A stretch of 64,000 bases of DNA from the NCBI RefSeq assembly GCF_028476545.1, contig NW_026731691.1, forward strand, positions 161,517 to 225,516. Reading direction: 5' to 3'. Positions within the stretch are counted from its first letter, which is position 1; each line of letters opens with the position of its first letter. The notes under the pieces are model-generated. The model was not told where the DNA came from, searched no databases, and saw nothing but the letters and a program-made list of their open reading frames with translations. Source of the DNA: Physella acuta. Its lineage: Eukaryota; Mollusca; Gastropoda; Physidae. Of this stretch, positions 55,178 through 64,000 are shown in pieces. The position numbers and the translations under genes are program-made.

Positions 55178-57535
55178 AGAGGGACGGGGAATGTAGACAG
55201 GGACGGGGAATGTAGACAGAGACAGGGAATGTAGGTGATAGGGATGGGGAATGTAGGTGATAGGGACGGGAAATGTAGGTGATAGGTACGGGGAATGTAG
55301 GTGATAGGTACGGGGAATGTAGGTGATAGGGACGGGGAATGTAGGTGGTAGGGACGGGAAATGTAGGTGATAGGTACGGGGAATGTAGGTGATAGGTACG
55401 GGGAATGTAGGTGATAGGGACGGGGAATGTAGCTGGTAGGGACGGGAAATGTAGGTGGTAGGGACGGGGAATGTAGGTGGTAGGGACGGGGAATGTAGGT
55501 GATAGGGACGGGGAATGTAGACAGGGACGGGGAATGTAGGTGATAGGGACGGGGAATGTAGGTGGTAGGGACGGGGAATGTAGGTGATTGGGACGGGGAA
55601 TGTAGGTGATAGAGACGGGGAATGTAGGTGATAGGGACTGGGAATGTAGGTGATAGGGACGGGGAATGTAGGTGATAGGGACGGGGAATGAAGGTGGTAG
55701 GGACGGGGAATGTAGGTGATAGGGACGGGGAATATAGGTGATTGGGACGGGGAATGTAGGTGATTGGGACGGGGAATGTAGGTGATAGGGACGGGGAATG
55801 TAGGTGATAGGGACGGGGGAATGTAGGTGATAGGGACGGGGAATGTAGGTGATAGGGACGGGGAATGTAGGTGGTAGGGACGGGGAATGAAGGTGGTAGG
55901 GATGTGGAATGTAGGTGGTAGGGATGGGGAATGTAGACAGGGACGGGGAATGTAGACAGGGACGGGGAATGTAGACAGGGACGGGGAATGTAGGTGGTAG
56001 GGACGGGAAATGTAGGTGATAGGGACGAGAATGTAGGTGATACGGGACGAGGAATGTAGGGGATAGGGACGGGGAATGTAGACAGGGACGGGGAATGTAG
56101 GTGATAGGGACGGGGAATGTAGACAGGGACGGGGAATGTATACAGGGACGGGGAATGTAGGTGATAGGGACGGGGAATGTAGGTGATAGGGACAGGGAAT
56201 GTAGGTGAGGGGGACAGGGAATGTAGGTGATAGGGACGGGGAATGTAGACAGGGACGGGGAATTTAGGTGATAGGGAATGTAGGAGAGGGGGACGGGAAT
56301 GTAGGTGATAGGGACGAGGAATGTAGGGGATAGGGACGGGGAATGTAGACAGGGACGGGGAATGTAGGTGATAGGGACGGGGAATGTAGACAGGGACGGG
56401 GAATGTATACAGGGACGGGGAATGTAGGTGATAGGGACGGGGAATGTAGGTGATAGGGACAGGGAATGTAGGTGAGGGGGACAGGGAATGTAGGTGGTAG
56501 GGACGGGGAATGTAGGTGATAGGGACGGGGAATGTAGGTGATAGGGACGGGGAATGTAGACAGGGACGGGGAATGTAGGTGGTAGGGAATGTAGGTGAGG
56601 GGGACGGGGAATGTAGGTGATAGGGACGGGGAATGTAGGTGGTAGGGACGGGGAATGTAGGTGATGGGGACGGAGAATGTAGGTGGTAGGGACGGGGAAT
56701 GTAGTTGGTAGGGACGGGGAATGTAGACAGGGACGTGGAATGTAGGTGGTAGGGACGGGGAATGTAGACAGGGGCGGAGAATGTAGGTGATAGGGACGGG
56801 GAATGTATGTGGTAGGGACGGGGAATGCAGGTGGTAGGGACGGGGAATGTAGACAGGGACGGGGAATGTAGGTGATAGGGAATGTAGGTGAGGGGGACGG
56901 GGAATGTAGGTGGTAGGGACGGGGAATGTAGGTGATGGGGACGGAGAATGTAGGTGGTAGGGACGGGGAATGTAGTTGGTAGGGACGGGGAATGTAGACA
57001 GGGACGTGGAATGTAGGTGGTAGGGACGGGGAATGTAGACAGGGGCGGAGAATGTAGGTGATAGGGACGGGGAATGTATGTGGTAGGGACGGGGAATGCA
57101 GGTGGTAGGGACGGGGAATGTAGACAGGGACGGGGAATGTAGGTGATAGGGACGGGGAATGTAGGTAATAGGGACTGAGAATGTAGGTGATAGGGACGGG
57201 GAATGTAGGTGGTAGGGACGGGGAATGTAGACAGGGATGGGGAATGTAGACAGGGGCGGGGAATGTAGGTGATAGGGACAAGGAATGTAGGTGGTAGAGA
57301 CGGGGAAGGTAGGTGATAGGGAAGGGGAATGTACGTGATAGGGACGGGGAATGTAGTTGTTGACAGGGATGGGGAATATAGTTGACAGGGATAGGGAGTG
57401 TAGACAGGAACGCGGAATGTAGTTGATTGGGATTGGGAATGTAATTAACATGGACGGGGAATGTAATTGACAGGGTCAGGGAATATAGTTGACAGGAACA
57501 GGGAATGTAGTTGTTGACCGGGACAGGGAATGTAT
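55178..57535. repeat. 19/22-bp minisatellite abutting the acceptor of the CAP-like exon
   Basis: More than 100 units of GGGACGGGGAATGTAGGTGA plus TA (22 bp) mixed with GGGACGGGGAATGTAGACA (19 bp). It begins a few bases from the splice acceptor. Purine-rich on the plus strand, so pyrimidine-rich on the gene strand. A block of about 250 bp recurs (56,030-56,220 and 56,290-56,480). A 708-codon minus-strand frame of HLHSPSLP type is an artefact. Confidence 0.95.
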
Positions 57536-57551
57536 TTCAAAAATTTCAAGG

Positions 57552-57705
57552 TAAAAGGCGTGGTTGAGCGTTAGTAAGCGTATAGGTTAACCGGAATTTC
57601 TCGAGTTCGATTCAAAGTTCGAGCCCGCAGCCTTATCTGAAGAAATAGGTACTGCAAAAGCTCTCTTCTTCACTGCTTATGTTCAACTCTACTTCAACTA
57701 CCCGT
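57552..57705 (+). mobile_element. tRNA-derived SINE (family 2)
   Basis: Head GGCGTGGTTGAGCGTTAGTA and B box TCGAGTTCGATTC, tail TTCAACTCTACTTCAACTAC. Diverged relative to 22437 and 41449. Confidence 0.6.
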
Positions 57706-58335
57706 GACTAGAGTGACACGCAATAAACGACCGTCCCTGACTTCATTACATTGGCACTTAACACATTTATTTACAGTGCACTTACACAAACGTCAACAGA
57801 ACAAAGCTCTAGACTGGCCATTAGTATTCTTACACTGCTATCTTAACCCTGGACCTACCCTAAACCTAACCCTAACATTAGTTCTGGTCCTAACCCTAAC
57901 CTCAAATCTCACAGCGTCTTTGCTGATTGTTGTAAATCACACCACGCTATTGTACTGTCCTGTCAACGATTATATAAAAACTGCTGACCGCGTCATTTAT
58001 TTTTCTAAACACAAATCTCTAGCAGTGCTGCCGACCTAGTTGTCGTAATGTAAACAACCTGAATTCAGCTCAGTTTCTCAAAAACCACACAAAAAAACAC
58101 ACAAAAAAACACACATAAAAACACAGTTTTTGTCGCCTGAGATCAGTACGACCTGAAGTAATAAATCAAATCGTCGAGTCAGCGTTATTCAGAAGTGCAA
58201 GGGGAAAAAATGTTGGTTAATTAAAGAATGGCTTTTGTTAATAGGCCTGCGAAAAGTACGATAACTGGCCACATTTATTCATTCCGATCTGATTACTTCC
58301 CTTGTTTGAAGAAAGGCAGGCTTGAATACAGTGAC
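57706..58335. other. spacer with telomere-like CCTAACCCTAA words
   Basis: 57838-57905 contains CCTAAACCTAACCCTAACAT and CCTAACCCTAACC, degenerate copies of the TTAGGG repeat. Otherwise unique. Confidence 0.5.
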
Positions 58336-58339
58336 ATTG

Positions 58340-58800
58340 GTGACCTTCGCACCACCCACATTGCCTACCCACACAAACCTTACGCTCACCAGCCACATAC
58401 CAAATACCACACCCTCACACTCATATACCCTACCCACACCATCCACTACGCCCACCACAATACGCACAACAGCCACATCATCACTACCCACATATCCTAC
58501 CCACACCAGCGTTATGTCATTCACACACCACCCACATACCACCCTACCCACACGACCAAAGCCAAACACCCTCACCGCTCTATGCCCACTACCCTACGCA
58601 TAACAGCCACATACCACTTCATCACAACCCACATACCCTACCCACACCACCCACATATCCTAGCCACACCAGCGTTATGTCTGTCACACATTACACCCAG
58701 AGAACCCACATCACACACCCTACCGACACCACATACATACCCTACCCATACCACCCTACTCACAAGACCAAAGCCACACCAACCACCACACCCCACGCTC
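58340..58800. repeat. degenerate CCCACATACCCTACCCACAC tract
   Basis: Loose tandem repetition of CACATACCCTACCCACACCA with a longer block (ATCCTACCCACACCAGCGTT and following) repeated near 58,493 and 58,655. Open frames here are low complexity. Confidence 0.8.
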
Positions 58801-58862
58801 AGTAAAACGCTAGTCTCCAACCCCACTTGTACTTACAACAACGCAAACCAGTTTGTCCCGTC

Positions 58863-59247
58863 CAGTGTTTCACTCGGATTTTTTTTTCTCGGTGGGGGGG
58901 GGGGGCTGACTATTTTTCGGGGGTGGGGGGACACTGGTAAAATTATATATTTTCTAATAAAATTTTATTTCGTTGGGGGAGGGGGGGGGGGAATGCCTGA
59001 AAGACAGTGTCTCTTCCAGACTTTTTTTCTCCGGAGGGGGGGGGGGGCGGGGGTTGGGGTGGACTAAAGTTTTCCGGGGTCGGAAACTAGTAAAAGTATA
59101 TTTTTTTACATAAATTCTATTTTGTTCTTTCTAGGCGCCTCTTCGGGGGAAGGGGAAGGGGGGGGGGCAGAGAAAAATATCTACCGCCCCCCCCCTCCTT
59201 CTCCCCCCCCTACCCCCTGGAAGAAACTCTACTGAAAGAGACACTGG
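58863..59247. mobile_element. hAT-type G-rich MITE, copy 4 (outer element of a nest)
   Basis: Begins CAGTGTTTCACTCGG and ends GAGACACTG. Flanks GTCCCGTC (58855-58862) and GTTCCTTC (59248-59255) are a diverged 8-bp duplication. Interrupted near its right end by copy 5. Confidence 0.88.
59005..59232. mobile_element. hAT-type G-rich MITE, copy 5, inserted into copy 4
   Basis: Begins CAGTGTCTCTTCCAGAC, ends CTGGAAGAAACTCTA. The duplication CTGAAAGA is present on both sides (58997-59004 and 59233-59240) and is itself part of copy 4's terminal repeat, so copy 4 is the older insertion. Confidence 0.92.
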
Positions 59248-59255
59248 TTCCTTCT

Positions 59256-60475
59256 ACTGAACCTAAAAGTTTCTTATATTCCTCGTCTGATTATTTTAAC
59301 ACAAGTAGCTTAATAAGCTATACCAAAACTTTATAGAATCTAGAGTAGTTTTTCCATTTTCTATTGGAAAACTGGTCCACCAATTATAATACCTATTGCC
59401 ATTTTTAGCATTTATTTTGACATTTTTTAATTTATATTTTTTTAGCCCAGTTCAAGCACAACCTGTTAAAAAAAAACACAAATGGCCATAAAATGCAGAT
59501 TTTAAATAAAAATCTGGCCAATCACCATTGACATGAGCTCCCCGAGTACTCAGTGCTCATCTGCCCAATAGGCTACATCACAGGATTACCAGAGGGATAA
59601 GTATGGGATAATCCCACACTCGGCCAGCGGCTTTTCACTTATCCTTTAATGAAAGGGGGAAGCCTTGAGCGGCCACATAGCCACCCTCGTCACCGCTAGG
59701 AGAAATTCCAATCTCATCTTCCACAATTTTTTTTCCTTAAATGTGGGTTCGATTCCTTTTTCTTAAATGTGGGTTCGATTCCTTTTTCTTAAATGTGGGT
59801 TTGATTCCTTTTTCTTAAATGTTGGTTCGATTCCTGGCATGCGTCGATACGGTGAGTCTAATGGGTTCGATACGAGGGAGATGGCGTTATCTAGAGGATC
59901 GATACGAGAGAGTAGGATGCAAAATTGGAGTTTTAATTCTTTCTTTAAGCTTTAAATGTTTCTTAAGCGCTCTGCTGGTATTACTAATGCACCGGGAAAA
60001 GCACCCCACCCCCCCCCCCCCGCACTTAACAGTCCCCCCCAGCCCCCACCCCCTCTCACAACTCTATTCCGTCCCCCCAATCACCAATCTGTCTATCCCA
60101 CCCACCAGCCTACCCCCACCCCCACTAACCAATCTCCCCCCCCCCCCCCCTTACAACTCCACTCGTCCCCTACCCACAAGTACACCCCAGATCCACCACC
60201 AATCCATGCCCCTCGCACATATTAGCACACAATCTAATCGCCATTTAAAAAAAAAAGTTACTTGCAGGGGGTTATCCATTTATAACGTCTATAAAAGACG
60301 GAATATCAAAAACCACTCTCCACCCTGTCAATACACGTCAATTGGAATTTTCTATGAAATAAACACCCCCCCCCCCCCCCCCATCCCCTTGAAAAGTTTC
60401 CTGGAAACGCACATGAGAAAAAAAAAAAGGTACCCATGAAATAAATCCTAAAGCCGATTCATGGAGTCTCCTTGT
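59256..60475. other. spacer with an AAATGTGGGTTCGATTCC repeat and C-runs
   Basis: TTTTTCTTAAATGTGGGTTC plus GATTCC is repeated four times at 59731-59835; each copy has a B-box-like GGTTCGATTCC. C-runs occur at 60009-60021, 60136-60150 and 60366-60382. The 59500-59700 segment looks like an old interspersed repeat, unplaced. No gene recognised. Confidence 0.55.
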
Positions 60476-60499
60476 GAAAAATTTGAGGTCGCACTTGAA

Positions 60500-61267
60500 A
60501 TAAACCGGGAGTGATCTCCCCTAAACTTTCTCGAATATTCTTATATAAAACAACAGGAGATGAGAACTCGGGCTATAGACATGATTTTTAATCCATTTTA
60601 AATACTTAAAGTTTTTAAAATAGAATAAAATCTCGTAGACAAAAGATTGCACACCAAGTGAACGCCAAATAAAAAAGTGCATAATAGTGCGCAATATTAT
60701 TAGTGCTTTAAAAATTTACATTAGTTTTTTGAGAAATCGGAAGTAGCGTAAATTAGTACTTCCGGGCAACGGTAATTACTAAACATTTGACAGAAGGTAG
60801 AGAATTAGATCTTATCCTTACATGTGAAATTTCATTTATCTATCTGAAATAGTACTCAAGTTATAGGCTTTTGAAACATTCAAAGTAGAAAAAGTACCAC
60901 TTCCGGTTATCGGAAATCGCTCAAAAGTTGATACGTATCTACGATTGTGATTAAATACTTATATGTGAAATTTCATCAACCTAGCTGTAACGGTACTCAA
61001 GTTATCGTGTTTACACACGGACAGACAGACACACAGACATACGAACAGAATTGCAAAGCCCAGTTTTTCAGACTGGATTACGCATAAAACCTCTTAATTT
61101 TGATAAATCTGGATTGATAATTTTTGCCCGATTAAAATAAGTCCTCTATACTTCGGATGTGATGAAGGACTGAGGTGTAATACGGTGAAAATTGTTAAAA
61201 TTTCAAGTGATTTTTGTGCACGATTACAATACTTTCTCTATACTTCGTATATACGAGAAAGTAAAAA
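60500..61267 (+). mobile_element. unclassified 0.7-kb interspersed element, copy B
   Basis: Same ends and interior as 20248-20960 (starts TAAACCGGGAGTGATCTCCC, ends TATATACGAGAAAGTAAAAA). The internal GACA tract is short here. It is inserted into a tandem array with TTTGAGG and GCCGACCATGAAAA words that continues on both sides. Confidence 0.85.
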
Positions 61268-61465
61268 TGAGGCCCGTCATGAAAATCTTGAGGCCGACTA
61301 TAATAAAGAGGCCGCCCATGAAAAAGTACAGGCTCCATTTGAAAAGATTTGCGCCGACCAAAAAATAAATGAGGGCGACCATGACAAAATTAAGGCCGAC
61401 CAAAAAAAATGAAGTCTCCTATTAAAAAATTTGAGGCCGACCATGAAAAATTCCCGATGCCGCCC
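61268..61465. repeat. degenerate ~25-bp GAGGCCGACCATGAAAAA repeat
   Basis: About eight drifting units; related words also lie left of copy B at 60440-60499, so copy B split the array. Confidence 0.75.
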
Positions 61466-61469
61466 CTGA

Positions 61470-62084
61470 AATGTTTATGAAAACCAAACATCCAAGCTGT
61501 TTCTGATTGTGCAAACAAAGAAAAATTCTTCAAGTAGCGGACAAATCGCGATGTCAATACGTGAATAGGGTTGCCGGGTTGTTGATTAATTAATGGAGTG
61601 TTGACAAAACATTTGCATTGCTTAAAGTGGGGGGGGGGGGGGGGGCAGGGTAGCATTAAAACAAAGCAACTGATAGTTGCCCGGCTAGGGGTGGACTGGG
61701 TCAAAGGGGTGGGGTGAGATTAGGACGGCCATCTATATCTGAGGGGCAAAGGTTGAGGAGGGGGGTAGAACCCGAAGAAGGTCCACATTCATCAACAGAT
61801 GGAAACATTATGTTATGGTCGAATATTGGATCAAAGTTTCATCGAACAGAAAAACTAATCCCCCCCCCCCGCCCTCCCCTTTACATTTGCACTAGTTACA
61901 ACAGTCTTATTTATTTGTTACGGAACTCGGCTAGCGATATGTCTCGTCAATCAAACTGTTGTTAAAGTCACGACACAACACACACCTGGGACACGCAAGG
62001 TGGGGGGAGGGGGCAGACTGGCTACAGATCTATTAGAGAGAGAGAGTAGAGTTCACCCACCACTACCCCCGCACACCCACTCCA
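61470..62084. other. spacer
   Basis: G-run at 61629-61645 and C-run at 61861-61870. No gene recognised. Confidence 0.5.
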
Positions 62085-62790
62085 TTTTTACTTTCTCGTA
62101 TATACTTAGTATAGAGAAAGTATTGTAATCGTGCAAAAAAAAAAAATCGAGATTTTTTAAAAATCTCGACGTTTTAACACCTCACTGATATGGAAAAACA
62201 TAATTTTGCAATCTTGTCCGTATGTCTGTGTGTGTGTCTGTGTGTCTGTGTGTCCGTGTGTAAACACGATAACTTGAGTACCGTTACAGCTAGGCTGGTG
62301 AAATTTCATATATAAGTATTTTATCAAAATCGTAGATCCGTATCAACTTTTGAGCGAATTCCGATAACCGGAAGTGGTACTTTTTCTACTTTGAATTTTT
62401 CAAAAGCCTATAACTTGAGTACTATTTCAGATAGATAAATGAAATTTCACATGTAAGGTAAAAAATCTAATTCTCTTCGTTCTCCGTCAAATTTTGAGTA
62501 ATTTTCCGTTGACCGGAAGTACTTATTTACGCTATTTCCGATTTTTCAAAAAACGCATGTAAATTTATAAAGTACTAATAATATTGCGCACTATTATGCG
62601 CTTTTTTATTTAGCGTTCACTTGGTGTGCATTTCTTTTTTCTACGAGGATTATATTCTATTTTAAGAAATGTGAGTATTTAAAATGGATTAAAAAATCAT
62701 GTCTAGAAGTCTATATCCCGAGTTTGCCATCCCCTGTAGTGTTATATTAGAATATTCGAGAAAGTTTAGGGGAGATCACTCCCGGTTTAT
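62085..62790 (-). mobile_element. unclassified 0.7-kb interspersed element, copy C (inverted)
   Basis: Reverse complement of copies A and B, from TTTTTACTTTCTCGTATATA to GGGAGATCACTCCCGGTTTA. Internal GTGTGTCTGTGTGTC tract equals the CA/GACA tract of the others. With copy B it makes an inverted pair separated by about 0.8 kb. Confidence 0.85.
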
Positions 62791-62848
62791 TTTATTTTAC
62801 TATCTCGTATCGTATTCAACCTCGCTATGCTGACAGCCATGAGCCAAC

Positions 62849-63044
62849 CACGTGATGTGAACAACCAATCGCGTGACGTCAACAGCCAACCAATTAATAT
62901 CAACCAACAACAAAAGTACCTGGTGTTAATTTTTAAAAACCACGTGATTAACATCAACCCACTGATGTCTATAGCCAACCGCAAGTCAACAAAAAAGCCA
63001 GATGTTAAAACCAGATCACGTGACGTCAAACAACCAACCACGTG
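62849..63044. promoter_or_regulatory. cluster of four CACGTG E-boxes
   Basis: CACGTG at 62849, 62941, 63017 and 63039, each in a CCACGTGATG or TCACGTGACGTCA context within loosely repeated CAACCA-rich sequence. Such boxes bind bHLH factors (USF, MITF/TFEB, CLOCK). No gene start is evident nearby. Confidence 0.4.
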
Positions 63045-63059
63045 ATGATACAACCCTGC

Positions 63060-63685
63060 GCAAAAAGCCTACAGCCAACCACGTTTCCCTAATAAGTCTT
63101 TAATTAACAACAGGTTGGACTTCCTTGTCTTACATTTTTTGCAGGTGCGGCTTTGTTTAATTGGCACTAAACAAGGGAAACGATAATTAGATTTGTTAGA
63201 ATTATCGCCCCTTCATTAAAGAAAAAACTAGCAAAAAAATGTTCACAAAATAATATTTGAATTATTAAGAACATTAATTAGTTGTCCTTTTTTTAATGAA
63301 CCTCATCTGGTCTCTGTTTTATACTTTTTCTTTCTAATGGCTGAAACAATTATGATGTTAACATTTTGTTCGCCATAATTCTTACAATTGTAATGTTAAC
63401 ATTATTAACATTTAGTTTCCGCCTAATGTAAAGTTAACAATTAGTTTACCAGAATACTCACAAAAGTAATGTTACACATGCAGTATAGTATACCATTATT
63501 CTTAAATTGGAATTGTTAACATTTGTTTCGCCCTATTCTTACAAACAAATTGTTAACTTTTAGTTTACCGATATTCTTTCAATAGTAATGTTAACTTTTA
63601 GAACACCATTATTCTAATAATTGTAATCTTATCCATTTTCCTATAGTTTTAAGATTGTATCTAGTTCCCAACATTTGAAAAGTTG
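63060..63685. repeat. degenerate TAATGTTAACATTTAGTTTACC repeat
   Basis: 63350-63630 repeats AATGTTAACATTTAGTTTC and CATTATTCTTA words about seven times; the left part is unique. Confidence 0.7.
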
Positions 63686-63686
63686 T

Positions 63687-63687
63687 T

Positions 63688-63739
<52 letters not shown>
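63687..63739. repeat. poly(T) run, ~53 bp
   Basis: Uninterrupted T. It may be the poly(A) tail of an inserted copy on the minus strand, but no element next to it is recognised. Confidence 0.9.
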
Positions 63740-63741
<2 letters not shown>

Positions 63742-64000
63742 GGGATGAAGAAAATCTTGTAACTTATTTTTGACCCATTTCTAATACAGCTATTTTGTTC
63801 AGACTTTCCGGATACATTCGTTTCTAGTAACAATGCAAGAATATATATTTGTATCAAATTAGACATTAGGTTATCAGTCATTAAATTTTAATTTAAAGAT
63901 TACAATATTTAATTTAAAATCAAAACTAGCGATCACTCCATCAGATGATCGGTGAACTCTTTATTTCACGGCTGAGTGATTTTTTACCTGAGCGCCGAAA

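Noticed and set aside
55155-57451. 708- and 395-codon minus-strand frames (HLHSPSLPPTFP type)
   Set aside because: Produced by the 19/22-bp minisatellite; no start, domain or splice support.

Overview
The window looks like nuclear DNA of a gastropod mollusc. It is AT-rich and intron-rich, with very long (TA)n runs, tRNA-derived SINEs, small hAT-type non-autonomous transposons and an unusual number of minisatellites. The gene families fit: a GH18 chitinase, three allatostatin-C/somatostatin-type receptors, and one probable CAP-domain exon. The lineage is inferred from general character, not from a diagnostic sequence. I see no prokaryotic operon, CRISPR array, rRNA, functional tRNA, or virus-like or LTR element.

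Layout. 1-2,640 is two large minisatellites plus a SINE fragment. 3,494-16,881 is one minus-strand gene, a secreted GH18 chitinase of 428 codons in eight coding exons, with a TATA box, a likely 5'UTR exon and a poly(A) signal. Its reading frame was joined exon by exon and every splice phase fits. Each of its seven coding introns carries its own private minisatellite, and several arrays begin directly at a splice site. Exon 4 carries a perfect 84-bp in-frame tandem duplication.

17,100-23,400 is repeats, (TA)n and an unclassified 0.7-kb interspersed element. 23,560-34,787 holds three single-exon plus-strand GPCR genes about 4-5 kb apart. They are paralogues of the insect allatostatin-C receptor. 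The first two share long identical stretches in the transmembrane and cytoplasmic regions but differ in the N-terminus and third extracellular loop, which suggests gene conversion.

34,800-54,900 has no gene I can support. It is a chain of minisatellites, microsatellites, MITEs (two G-rich hAT-type copies with perfect 8-bp target duplications, a near-perfect 98-bp foldback, and a 584-bp Merlin-like element) and SINE pieces. 54,940-55,170 is the last exon of a minus-strand gene, probably a CAP/SCP-family secreted protein, whose upstream exons lie beyond a 2.3-kb minisatellite and probably outside the window. 57,550-64,000 is repeats, including one MITE nested inside another copy of its own family and two inverted copies of the 0.7-kb element.

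The receptors and the chitinase are separate functions (neuropeptide signalling; chitin digestion or remodelling) that happen to be neighbours. The most distinctive feature is the link between minisatellites and splice sites: one array amplifies a consensus 5' splice site roughly ninety-fold.
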